Assembly: GCA_024403175.1 (NCBI GenBank)
Contig: JAKSSI010000023.1
Coordinates: 1-11,086, forward strand
From: Clostridia bacterium
GTDB lineage: Bacteria; Bacillota_A; Clostridia; Peptostreptococcales; Anaerovoracaceae
Length of the DNA stretch: 11,086 bases
Direction: 5' to 3'
Shown: positions 1-7,315 of the stretch, one piece after another
Layout: each line of letters opens with the position of its first letter
Position numbering within the stretch: the first letter of the stretch is position 1
Translations under genes and position numbers: made by a program
The notes under the pieces: model-generated
The model's input: the letters and a program-made list of their open reading frames with translations, nothing else
Database searches by the model: none
Told to the model about the DNA's origin: nothing

Positions 1-2
1 TA

Positions 3-539
3 ATGAGAAAATGGTTCTTTGAAATGAACCTTTCAATGGATGACGTACTTGCAGCAATTTCAAAAACAACTTCAAGCTACGCACCTAACATAAAATACGT
101 CGATTCTATTATCGCGCAGTCTCGTGCAATTGAAACTGATAAGACTGATGCAGAGAGTGCATACTCAAAGGTTCAGGCACAGTACGAAGCTATAAGAGAA
201 GAAAACGCAAAGAAAACAAAAGATATTCGTCAGAGAATCTTCACAGAAATTCCTGAAGTAGAGAATATAATGGCTCAGCTGAAAAGTTGCAGCAGCGATG
301 CTGTTGCAGCAATGCTTTCAAGAAATGTAAGCGAACAAAAAGCAGTTGAACAAAAACGTAAAGAATTAAATTTAAAGAAGGAGAAAATGCTAAGAGATGC
401 GGGCTATGCGCCAAATGCGCTCGACCCAATCTACAGCTGCAGCAAGTGCAAAGACACTGGTCTTTTGGACGACGGAACTACATGTTCCTGTTATGCTGAA
501 AAATTAGAAACATTTATTAATGGACGATCTTTCAAATAA
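3..539 (+). CDS. DnaD-domain protein with DnaC-like zinc module, 5' partial, no ATPase domain
   Basis: Probable replication-initiation or helicase-loading accessory protein. Residues 1-45 look like the second half of a DnaD/DnaB_2 domain (WFFEMNLSMDDVLAAI, then NIKYVDSIIAQ). Residues 50-135 form a charged helical region like the N-terminal arm of clostridial DnaC/DnaI helicase loaders. Residues 144-163 match their zinc module: Cys146-x2-Cys149, a KDTG motif, then Cys161-x-Cys163. In the loaders I know, an AAA+ ATPase follows directly; here the frame stops 15 residues later. The frame is open to the window edge and the DnaD fold begins mid-domain, so Met1 is probably internal and the true start lies upstream. 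It overlaps the next gene by 20 bp. Neither the next gene nor the other frames carry Walker motifs, so a simple frameshift that splits off the ATPase is not supported. The domain reading is by eye; the exact role is unknown. Confidence 0.75.
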   Translation: MRKWFFEMNLSMDDVLAAISKTTSSYAPNIKYVDSIIAQSRAIETDKTDAESAYSKVQAQYEAIREENAKKTKDIRQRIFTEIPEVENIMAQLKSCSSDAVAAMLSRNVSEQKAVEQKRKELNLKKEKMLRDAGYAPNALDPIYSCSKCKDTGLLDDGTTCSCYAEKLETFINGRSFK

Positions 540-2331
540 AAAAGAAAGAAAATTAAATATAGATTCGATAGACTTTGAAGCTCTTTTTAAGAAGCAACAA
601 GAAGAGCACGAGAAGCAGAGAGAAGCCTACTATAAAGAAAAGGCAAAGAAGAAGGGAACATCTCTTGATTCGATTCGTGAAAAGCGAAAGAAAAGCAGCG
701 ATGAAGTAACAGTCTACAAGGCAAAGGCTGCTGCACTTACATTCAAAGAAAAAGCTGCTGTTAAGGAAAGCTTTATTCACAGAACCATAAGACTTGTAAA
801 GGGCCTGGGTGCAGTAAGAAAGCAAATTAAAACTTGCGGAGTTAAGCTTACTCAGGAAATGAAAACGAAGCTCTATAGAGATTTGTTTGAAGATGCTTGG
901 GAGCCTGTTACTGATTTCTTTAAGGGAATGGTAGATGACTCTTGGGAATTCCTCTGTACTTTCTGGGATGACTTAATAGAAATTATTGTATTCATAGTCA
1001 ATCTTATTATCACAGCCAGCTACTATGTCGGTTCCGTATTGATTTATATATGGGATATCATCTGGGATATTAGACTTTGGTTTGATGCAAGAAAGAATAA
1101 GATATTCCAGTACTTTGCATTGAGTGTCGGAATATTGGCAGTGGCATTAATTTCTATCTCGTCGATTTCTGCGTATGAGTATAGCTACTACGGAAGAGTT
1201 CTTGGTATTACTAGAACAAAGCAGGAAGTATATCAAACTATAGATGCTCTTGGTGAGAAACTATCCGAAGCATCAGGTGCGAATGTTAACTTAGATGTAG
1301 AGCGTGATATTAAATTCAAAAGAGTAGTAGGGTTGAACTTGGATGTAGATAATTCCGAAGACATTCTTAACACTCTTACTTACATGAAGGATATTCAGGT
1401 AAGAGCTTACGCTATCAACATTAACGGAAAGCAGGCAGTAGTTCTTGAAAATGAAGACACTGCTAATAATGTTCTTCAGGCTGTTAGAGATTATTTCGTT
1501 CCAGAAGTTCCTAACGTGGAATACACATCAGTGACATACGATCAAACCGTTACTATTGATGAGGTAGGTGTGCTCCTCGGTGATATCTGGAATCCAAGTG
1601 ATGCGGCAATGTACATTGAACGAGGGACAACAAAGATTTCTGATGAAATTAAAGTCGACCCGCTTATCACTGTAAGAACAACTGAAGTCGAAAAGACTGA
1701 AAAGAATGTTGAGTTTGGTACAAAGTACATTGAAAGCTCTGAACTTTACGTAGGTGAACACGATTTGATTTCTGCCGGTATTTACGGTGTTAATGAAATT
1801 GTTTCCGAAATTTCAAGAGTAAACGGACAAGAAATTCAAAGAGTAGTTGTTTCCACAACTCGTACTAAAAATCCTGTAGATGCGGTTTACTACACAGGTA
1901 CAAAACCAGTTCCTGAAAAGAAGGGTACAGGAACATTTATCTGGCCAATCAAGAACATGAAGAAGTCTATGATTACTTCAAAGTTTGGTGGAAGAAATAC
2001 TGGTATCATCGGTGCATCTACAAATCATGAAGGTATGGACATTGGTGTTCCGTACGGTACTAAGGTCTATGCATGCGACGGTGGTGTAGTAACATTCGCT
2101 GGTTGGCGTGCAGGTTATGGATACGTAGTAATCATCGACCACGGTGGATTGTACGAAACACGATATGCACATAACAGCAAACTCTTAGTCTCAACAGGCG
2201 ACGAAATTTATCAGGGTCAGGCAATTGCTAATGCCGGCAATTCGGGCGTATCATCGGGTCCGCATTGTCACTTAGAAATAAGATTTAACGGCGTAGCAAA
2301 GAACCCGCTAAATTATCTCCCTGAACTTTGA
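520..2331 (+). CDS. Membrane-anchored G5 / M23 peptidase (LytM-type)
   Basis: Likely zinc endopeptidase that cuts peptidoglycan cross-bridges at the cell surface. The 603-residue protein has four parts. Residues 1-150 are very Lys/Glu-rich and helical, probably cytoplasmic. Hydrophobic stretches at about 153-178 and 196-217 form the membrane anchor. A G5-like domain at about 380-460 ends in GTKPVPEKKGTGTF. The M23 domain covers about 475-600. Zinc ligands are visible: His503 and Asp507 in HEGMD, and His584 in HCH (582-584); YAH is also present. The ATG at 520 is the only good start, since an in-frame TAG lies at 505-507. Its Shine-Dalgarno sequence is weak and it overlaps the upstream gene, so translational coupling is likely. 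Encoded near WalRK, a known regulator of such hydrolases. The substrate bond cannot be read from sequence. Two membrane helices would put the enzyme on the wrong side (see findings). Confidence 0.88.
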   Translation: MDDLSNKKERKLNIDSIDFEALFKKQQEEHEKQREAYYKEKAKKKGTSLDSIREKRKKSSDEVTVYKAKAAALTFKEKAAVKESFIHRTIRLVKGLGAVRKQIKTCGVKLTQEMKTKLYRDLFEDAWEPVTDFFKGMVDDSWEFLCTFWDDLIEIIVFIVNLIITASYYVGSVLIYIWDIIWDIRLWFDARKNKIFQYFALSVGILAVALISISSISAYEYSYYGRVLGITRTKQEVYQTIDALGEKLSEASGANVNLDVERDIKFKRVVGLNLDVDNSEDILNTLTYMKDIQVRAYAININGKQAVVLENEDTANNVLQAVRDYFVPEVPNVEYTSVTYDQTVTIDEVGVLLGDIWNPSDAAMYIERGTTKISDEIKVDPLITVRTTEVEKTEKNVEFGTKYIESSELYVGEHDLISAGIYGVNEIVSEISRVNGQEIQRVVVSTTRTKNPVDAVYYTGTKPVPEKKGTGTFIWPIKNMKKSMITSKFGGRNTGIIGASTNHEGMDIGVPYGTKVYACDGGVVTFAGWRAGYGYVVIIDHGGLYETRYAHNSKLLVSTGDEIYQGQAIANAGNSGVSSGPHCHLEIRFNGVAKNPLNYLPEL

Positions 2332-2371
2332 TAACTAAGTTTTATAAATATTTTTAGCATAAATTTTTTAT

Positions 2372-2379
2372 GGAGGAAG
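2372..2379 (+). promoter_or_regulatory. Strong ribosome binding site of the CofE-like gene
   Basis: GGAGGAAG lies four bases before the ATG at 2384. It fixes this start and suggests high translation, in line with the biased codon use of the gene. The ATG at 2370 is in another frame and precedes this site. Confidence 0.8.
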
Positions 2380-2383
2380 AATT

Positions 2384-3574
2384 ATGGAAAGATGTGTAGG
2401 CGCGGTATCCCGCGGCATCAGAGGTCCTATTATCAGAGAAGGCGACGACATCGTTAAGGTAGTTGTTGACAGCGTTCTTAAGGCAAGCAAGGAACACGGA
2501 ATCGAGTTCCAGGATAGAGACGTTGTAGCAGTTACAGAATCTGTTGTAGCAAGAGCACAGGGTAACTATGCAACAACAACAGACATCGCAGACGATATCA
2601 AGGCAAAAATTCCTAGCGGAGAATTCGGAATTATTTTCCCTATCCTTTCTAGAAATAGATTCGCTATCTGCTTAAGAGGTATGGCAAAGGGTGCTAAGAA
2701 GATTACTCTTATGCTTTCTTATCCTTCTGATGAAGTTGGAAACCACCTCATCGACATGGATAAGATTGATGCAGCTGGCATCAACCCATATACAGATGTT
2801 CTTACAGAAGCTAAGTGGAGAGAACTTTTCGGTTATGAAAAGCACCAGTTCACAGGTGTTGACTACATCGAATATTACAAGACTCTCTGTCAGGAAGAAG
2901 GCGCAGAAGTTGAAGTTATTTTCGCTAACGACTGCAGAAAGATTCTTGACTACACAAAGAATGTAATTACATGCGATATTCACACAAGAGCTAGAAGCAA
3001 GAGACTTCTTAAGGCTGCAGGTGCAGAAATCGTTCTCGGAATGGATGATATCCTTACAGCTAGCGTAAACGGCTCTGGCTACAACGAAAAGTATGGTCTT
3101 CTTGGAACAAACAAGGCTACAGAAAGTTCTGTAAAGCTCTTCCCAAGAAACTGCCAGCCTGTAGTTGATGCTATTGCTGCTCAGCTTAAGGAAGCAACAG
3201 GAAAGAATGTTGAAGCTATGGTTTATGGCGACGGCGCTTTCAAAGATCCAGTAGGAAAGATTTGGGAACTTGCAGACCCAGTAGTATCTCCAGCAGATAC
3301 TGCAGGACTTAAGGGTCAGCCAAACGAACTTAAGCTTAAGTATCTTGCTGACAATGATTATGCAGATCTTAAGGGCGATGAACTTAAGGCTGCCATCTCC
3401 GAAGCAATCAAGAAGAAGGATTCCAACCTTGTTGGTAACATGGCTTCTGAAGGTACAACACCAAGACAGCTTACAGACCTTCTCGGTTCTCTCTGCGACC
3501 TTACATCAGGTTCTGGAGACAAGGGTACACCTATCATCTGGATTCAGGGTTACTTCGACAATTTAACTAACTAG
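2384..3574 (+). CDS. CofE-like protein (coenzyme F420-0:L-glutamate ligase family)
   Basis: Resembles the CofE family, which in F420 producers adds glutamate to F420-0 using GTP and a divalent metal. The family-like segment is DVVAVTESVVARAQGNY (about residues 46-62), comparable to the conserved region near the CofE nucleotide site. Later features are a Gly/Asp-rich stretch YGDGAFKDPVGKIWE and a C-terminus ending in TPIIWIQGYFDN. At 396 residues it is much longer than archaeal CofE (roughly 250), a size I associate with the clostridial branch annotated this way. These bacteria are not known to make F420, so the true substrate is probably another carboxylate or peptide. No signal peptide or membrane segment is seen, so it is likely cytosolic. 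It lies 8 bp before walR, so the two are probably co-transcribed. Lys is nearly always AAG and Arg AGA, as in highly expressed genes. The family call is fairly sure; the function is not. Confidence 0.72.
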   Translation: MERCVGAVSRGIRGPIIREGDDIVKVVVDSVLKASKEHGIEFQDRDVVAVTESVVARAQGNYATTTDIADDIKAKIPSGEFGIIFPILSRNRFAICLRGMAKGAKKITLMLSYPSDEVGNHLIDMDKIDAAGINPYTDVLTEAKWRELFGYEKHQFTGVDYIEYYKTLCQEEGAEVEVIFANDCRKILDYTKNVITCDIHTRARSKRLLKAAGAEIVLGMDDILTASVNGSGYNEKYGLLGTNKATESSVKLFPRNCQPVVDAIAAQLKEATGKNVEAMVYGDGAFKDPVGKIWELADPVVSPADTAGLKGQPNELKLKYLADNDYADLKGDELKAAISEAIKKKDSNLVGNMASEGTTPRQLTDLLGSLCDLTSGSGDKGTPIIWIQGYFDNLTN

Positions 3575-3582
3575 AGGTTTAT

Positions 3583-4275
3583 ATGAAAAAGATTCTTGTC
3601 ATTGAAGACGAGCATTCTATTTCTGACATTATCAAGTTCAACCTTAAAAAAGAAGGTTACGAGGTTGAGACTGCATACGACGGGGGAGAGGGTCTTTCTA
3701 AGGCCCTTACCTGGGGTGCAGATCTCATCCTCTTAGACATTATGCTTCCAGTGATGGATGGTTTTGAGGTTTGCAAACGTGTCAGAGAAAAATCAACAGT
3801 GCCTATTCTTATGCTTACTGCAAAGGAAGAAGAAGTTGATAAGGTTTTAGGCCTTGAACTCGGCGCTGACGATTACATTACAAAGCCATTTGGCATGCGC
3901 GAATTAATTGCGCGTATTCGTGCAAACATAAGAAGAACAGAGCAGATGGCACCTGCTGCCGAGGCTCCTTCTGATATTAAGGAATTCGGTTCTTTAAAGA
4001 TTGATATGAACAGATATGAAGTTACTAAGAACAATTCTGTTTTAGATCTTACTTTAAGAGAATTCGAACTTTTAAAGTATCTTGCAGAGCGCGAAGGGAA
4101 GGTATTCTCAAGAGAACAGCTTCTTGAAGAAGTTTGGGGTTATGAATATTATGGTGATATTCGTACTGTCGATGTTACTGTAAGAAGACTCCGCGAAAAG
4201 CTTGAGAACGACCCAGCAGAACCAAAGTTTATTATGACCAAGAGAGGAATAGGTTACTACTTCCAATCTAACTAA
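3583..4275 (+). CDS. walR: Response regulator WalR/YycF (OmpR/PhoB type)
   Basis: DNA-binding response regulator of the WalRK system, which in Firmicutes controls peptidoglycan hydrolases and wall turnover. The receiver domain spans residues 1-118, with acidic Glu8/Asp9, phospho-acceptor Asp52 in LLDIMLP, switch Thr79 and Lys101 in the KPF motif. The winged-helix DNA-binding domain spans about 133-229 and ends in the typical RGIGYYF. The 230-residue length fits the family. The start is supported by AGAGG five bases upstream of the ATG. It lies 8 bp after the CofE-like gene and overlaps walK by one base. The assignment to WalR rather than PhoP rests on overall similarity and on the PAS-containing partner kinase. 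PhoP/PhoR is the main alternative, because clostridial pairs are hard to tell apart by eye. Confidence 0.88.
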   Translation: MKKILVIEDEHSISDIIKFNLKKEGYEVETAYDGGEGLSKALTWGADLILLDIMLPVMDGFEVCKRVREKSTVPILMLTAKEEEVDKVLGLELGADDYITKPFGMRELIARIRANIRRTEQMAPAAEAPSDIKEFGSLKIDMNRYEVTKNNSVLDLTLREFELLKYLAEREGKVFSREQLLEEVWGYEYYGDIRTVDVTVRRLREKLENDPAEPKFIMTKRGIGYYFQSN

Positions 4276-6104
4276 TGCAAAAGAAGAAGAGCGTAACGGG
4301 AAGTGTACGCTGGCGTATAGTAATGATTTACTTTATGCTGATCTTTATCGCTATGGCGATAGTATCAGTTTATCTGATGGGCAGCATAGAAAGATACCAG
4401 CTTAATTCCCTAAAACAGAATATCGAACTCAACATTAGCGAAAGTAATCTTCTTTCGAGCCTTTCGCGTTACGACAATTTAACTGTTGCTGAAGAAGGCG
4501 TTCAATCCGTGCTTGAAGCAAGCTGGGTGGGAACAAGTTCTCAGGAAGTTTCTGTTGTCGGACGCAACATGGTAATTGTTGCTTCAACAAACAAAACTCT
4601 GCAGGAAAAAAGTGCTGCAGCTGTTTTGGATGCAGATACTCTGGCTCAGGCACTTAATGGACATGCATCTCAGTCTCAAACAAAGATAGATTCCATAGAC
4701 GTTCTTTCTATGGCATTTCCTATTGAAACTGAAAACGGAAATGTACTCGGAGCTGTTTATGTAAGAGCAGATCTTACAAGCATAAATTCATTTATGTCTA
4801 ACAGCAGAGTGATTTTCCTTCGTGCCACATTTTTAGCTCTTCTTGTAACAGTAGTACTTGGTATTATTCTGGCAAGTTCTATTACTGTTCCTATTAAGGA
4901 TGTAACAAGAAATGTACAGAAGATGTCTGTTGGTGATTTCTCCGAAGAAGTATCTGTTAAGTCTCAAGATGAAATCGGACAGCTTGCCGAAATGTTTAAC
5001 ATACTTCGTGCAAAGCTTGATGCTACTCTTGGAGAAATTTCAAATGAAAAAAATAAGCTCGAAACAATTCTCGAGTTTATGGCCGACGGACTTATAGCAA
5101 TAGATTTAAACGGCTACGTGCTTCACATTAATCCTGCCGCTAAAGCGATGCTTGATATTATGCCGGGCGAAGCCCTAGTAAAGGCAACTTATAAAGAGGT
5201 TATGGGCAAAATTGCCGAAGAACTTCCTCTTGATAAGGTAAAGGAAAATTGCATCGAAGACGGTGCTGAAGGTGTTTTCGAATACCACGGCAGAATCTTT
5301 GCTATTCGTTACGACAGATTTAAAGATGAAGATGGAGAAGACGTTGGTATCATCATTATCCTTCAGGATATTACTGAACGTCAGAAGCTTGAAGATATGC
5401 AAACAGACTTTGTTGCAAACGTATCTCACGAGCTTAAGACTCCTCTTACAAACATTAAGAGTTATACTGAAACTCTTTTGGATGGTGCGGTTGCAGATCC
5501 TGAAATTGCAGATAACTTCCTTGGAATTATCAATTCAGAAGCAGATAGAATGAATCGACTTGTAAAGGATCTTCTTCAGCTTTCAAGACTTGATAACAGT
5601 CAGGAAATTATCAATACAAAAGAAACAAATGTTGTGCTTCTTATTGATATGGCTGTTACAAAGGTTGAGCTGGTGGCTAAAGAAAAGAATCAGCAGCTTA
5701 ACAAGTTATATGAAAAGAGCGCAGACATTAGAATCAATGCCGACCGCGATAGATTTGAACAGGTAATTTTAAATGTGCTGTCCAACTCTATTAAGTACAC
5801 AAACGAAGGCGGTCGTATAGACGTGGATGTTTTCGAAGATTCCGGAAATGCAAGAATCGTTGTACAGGATAATGGTATCGGTATCAGCGAAGAATCACTT
5901 CCAAGAATTTTCGAAAGATTCTACCGAGTTGATAAGGCAAGAAGCCGCGCAATGGGTGGTACAGGACTTGGTCTTGCAATTACAAAGCAAATTGTTGAAG
6001 GTCATGGTGGTACTATCACTGCGGAAAGCCAGGAGGGGAAGGGTACTAAGATGATTATTGAAGTACCACTGGCTAATCGCAAGGGGGTAAAGAATATTGA
6101 GTAA
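4275..6104 (+). CDS. walK: Sensor histidine kinase WalK/YycG
   Basis: Membrane sensor kinase that phosphorylates the response regulator encoded just before it. Domain order over 609 residues: transmembrane helix about 15-36; an extracellular sensor of about 140 residues; second helix about 179-200; HAMP about 201-252; PAS about 258-365; HisKA with phospho-acceptor His385 in NVSHELKTP; and the ATPase domain with N box around 497-511, DNGIGI (532-537), IFERFYRVD (545-553) and GGTGLGLAI (561-569). All catalytic boxes are intact. This layout of an extracellular domain, HAMP, one PAS and the kinase core is the WalK/YycG plan. The ATG overlaps the walR stop (TAATG), and no Shine-Dalgarno sequence is visible, so translation is probably coupled. 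PhoR is the alternative name. No walH (yycH) or walI (yycI) gene follows, unlike in bacilli. Confidence 0.87.
   Translation: MQKKKSVTGSVRWRIVMIYFMLIFIAMAIVSVYLMGSIERYQLNSLKQNIELNISESNLLSSLSRYDNLTVAEEGVQSVLEASWVGTSSQEVSVVGRNMVIVASTNKTLQEKSAAAVLDADTLAQALNGHASQSQTKIDSIDVLSMAFPIETENGNVLGAVYVRADLTSINSFMSNSRVIFLRATFLALLVTVVLGIILASSITVPIKDVTRNVQKMSVGDFSEEVSVKSQDEIGQLAEMFNILRAKLDATLGEISNEKNKLETILEFMADGLIAIDLNGYVLHINPAAKAMLDIMPGEALVKATYKEVMGKIAEELPLDKVKENCIEDGAEGVFEYHGRIFAIRYDRFKDEDGEDVGIIIILQDITERQKLEDMQTDFVANVSHELKTPLTNIKSYTETLLDGAVADPEIADNFLGIINSEADRMNRLVKDLLQLSRLDNSQEIINTKETNVVLLIDMAVTKVELVAKEKNQQLNKLYEKSADIRINADRDRFEQVILNVLSNSIKYTNEGGRIDVDVFEDSGNARIVVQDNGIGISEESLPRIFERFYRVDKARSRAMGGTGLGLAITKQIVEGHGGTITAESQEGKGTKMIIEVPLANRKGVKNIE
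6081..6099 (+). promoter_or_regulatory. Ribosome binding site and TTG start of the FtsB-like gene
   Basis: AAGGGGG at 6081-6087 stands nine bases before a TTG at 6097. Good spacing and the absence of a nearby ATG in this frame make TTG the likely start, which leaves an 8 bp overlap with the end of walK. Confidence 0.7.
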
Positions 6105-6507
6105 AGATTATTTTGGCGACGATATTCTGCGAGATGCCATTTCTACTCAGCAGCAAGAACGAAACGAGAAAAGACAAAAGCTTCGTGAAAAGCGTTTAAG
6201 AGATGCTGAGAAGGCAAAGGTTGCAGCTGAAAACCGAAGAACTAGAGGAAAAGTTTTATTGGTTATAGCGGTTGTTGGTGCAGTGCTTGTGTTCATGTTT
6301 GGAAGAAGCGTTTACCAAATAACTCAGCTTCAAAAGGAAAAAGATGCACAGGCAGCAAAGCTGGCAGAATTACAATACAACATTGATAGATTAAACGAAG
6401 AGCTTACTCGTGTTACTTCTGATGAGTACATAGAGCAGCAAGCAAGAAAGCAACTTCGAATGATTTATCCGGGAGAATTACTTTATATAGTTAATCCAAA
6501 ACAATGA
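6097..6507 (+). CDS. FtsB/DivIC-type septum formation initiator
   Basis: Small bitopic division protein, expected to pair with FtsL and act in the divisome that activates septal peptidoglycan synthesis. Residues 1-51 are a Lys/Arg/Glu-rich cytoplasmic tail. A single membrane helix lies at about 52-69. A short coiled coil (about 73-107, with QLQKEKDAQAAKLAELQ) is on the outer face. The end, DEYIEQQARKQLRMIYPGE (109-127), matches the conserved C-terminal motif of the DivIC/FtsB family. The 136-residue length is normal for Firmicutes DivIC; the long charged cytoplasmic tail is typical of that branch rather than of short proteobacterial FtsB. It starts at TTG inside walK and overlaps rsmA by four bases (ATGA), so it belongs to this operon. 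FtsL is the other small protein of this shape, but the C-terminal motif favours FtsB/DivIC. Confidence 0.82.
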   Translation: MSKDYFGDDILRDAISTQQQERNEKRQKLREKRLRDAEKAKVAAENRRTRGKVLLVIAVVGAVLVFMFGRSVYQITQLQKEKDAQAAKLAELQYNIDRLNEELTRVTSDEYIEQQARKQLRMIYPGELLYIVNPKQ

Positions 6508-7283
6508 AAGCAAAGAAATCACTTGGACAAAACTTCATATCTGATGCGGGTTTAATCTACAGCATTGTAGAAGTGTCTGGGGCCACAGAAAACGATAATG
6601 TTTTAGAAATTGGCCCGGGCAGAGGCGCTCTTACAACAGAACTTGCTGAAACTGCAAAGCATGTTACTGCTGTAGAACTTGATACAGATCTTATCGCTCC
6701 GCTTAGAACTATATTCGCATTAAAAGATAATGTAGAAATAGTGCATCAAGATATTCTCGAATATGATGTGCAGGAAGATACAGATATTATTATCGGAAAT
6801 CTTCCATACTACATTACAACTCCTATCATATTGGGTTTATTCGAAAAGGGTTGCCCTGCAAGGTCTATGACATTTATGGTTCAAAAAGAAGTTGCAGAAA
6901 GAATTGTTTCAGGGCCAGGAACAAAAGACTACGGAGTGCTTTCCGTAAGTGTTCAGTACTATGCAGAGCCAAGCTATGAACTGGATGTTCCTGCTGAGTA
7001 CTTTAACCCTCGTCCAAAGGTGGATTCGGCTGTTGTTAATTTAAAGCTGAAAAAAGAAAGAGCTCTTGAAAAAGGAGAAGAACTTCAGTTCTTTGAACTT
7101 GTTAAGAAGGCTTTTTCTCAGAGAAGAAAAACTCTAGCAAACAGTTTAGTAGGATATAATGGTTTTGCAAAAGACCAAATAATTGGAATAATGCAAAGCG
7201 TTAATATAGATGCGGCAAGAAGACCAGAAACTCTTTCGCAAGAAGAATTTATTAATCTCTACCGCGCAATAAAAGGTTTATAA
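6504..7283 (+). CDS. rsmA: 16S rRNA dimethyladenosine transferase RsmA/KsgA
   Basis: Methylates two adjacent adenosines (A1518 and A1519 in E. coli numbering) near the 3' end of 16S rRNA with S-adenosylmethionine, a late step and checkpoint of 30S assembly. The N-terminus KKSLGQNFISD is typical. SAM motif I EIGPGRGALT is at 35-44, and the catalytic motif NLPYY is at 99-103. The signatures FNPRPKVDSAVV (167-178), FSQRRKTLANSL (204-215) and RPETLS (240-245) complete the family. At 259 residues it is on the short side, because it starts directly at the SAM domain without the N-terminal leader seen in Bacillus. Ksg-type rather than Erm-type is supported by the chromosomal housekeeping context and the full C-terminal domain. 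It overlaps the FtsB-like gene by ATGA, without a clear Shine-Dalgarno sequence of its own. Confidence 0.96.
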   Translation: MKAKKSLGQNFISDAGLIYSIVEVSGATENDNVLEIGPGRGALTTELAETAKHVTAVELDTDLIAPLRTIFALKDNVEIVHQDILEYDVQEDTDIIIGNLPYYITTPIILGLFEKGCPARSMTFMVQKEVAERIVSGPGTKDYGVLSVSVQYYAEPSYELDVPAEYFNPRPKVDSAVVNLKLKKERALEKGEELQFFELVKKAFSQRRKTLANSLVGYNGFAKDQIIGIMQSVNIDAARRPETLSQEEFINLYRAIKGL

Positions 7284-7300
7284 TTATTTGATTCAAATAA

Positions 7301-7308
7301 AAGGAGAG
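7301..7308 (+). promoter_or_regulatory. Ribosome binding site of serS
   Basis: AAGGAGAG stands seven bases before the ATG at 7316 and fixes the serS start. The 32 bp gap after rsmA is too short for a T-box leader. Confidence 0.75.
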
Positions 7309-7315
7309 ACTCAAA

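Noticed and set aside
500..600. Frameshift splitting a full DnaC ATPase at the A-rich stretch after 535
   Set aside because: The downstream frame encodes the Lys/Glu-rich start of the M23 protein and no Walker A or B motif is present in any frame.
2328..2360. Promoter before the CofE-like gene (TTGATA at 2328-2333)
   Set aside because: No acceptable -10 box lies 16-18 bases downstream; TAGCAT is 21 bases away and the other matches are too close.
7284..7315. T-box leader for serS
   Set aside because: The gap is only 32 bases, too short for a T-box, and it shows no stem or conserved T-box sequence.
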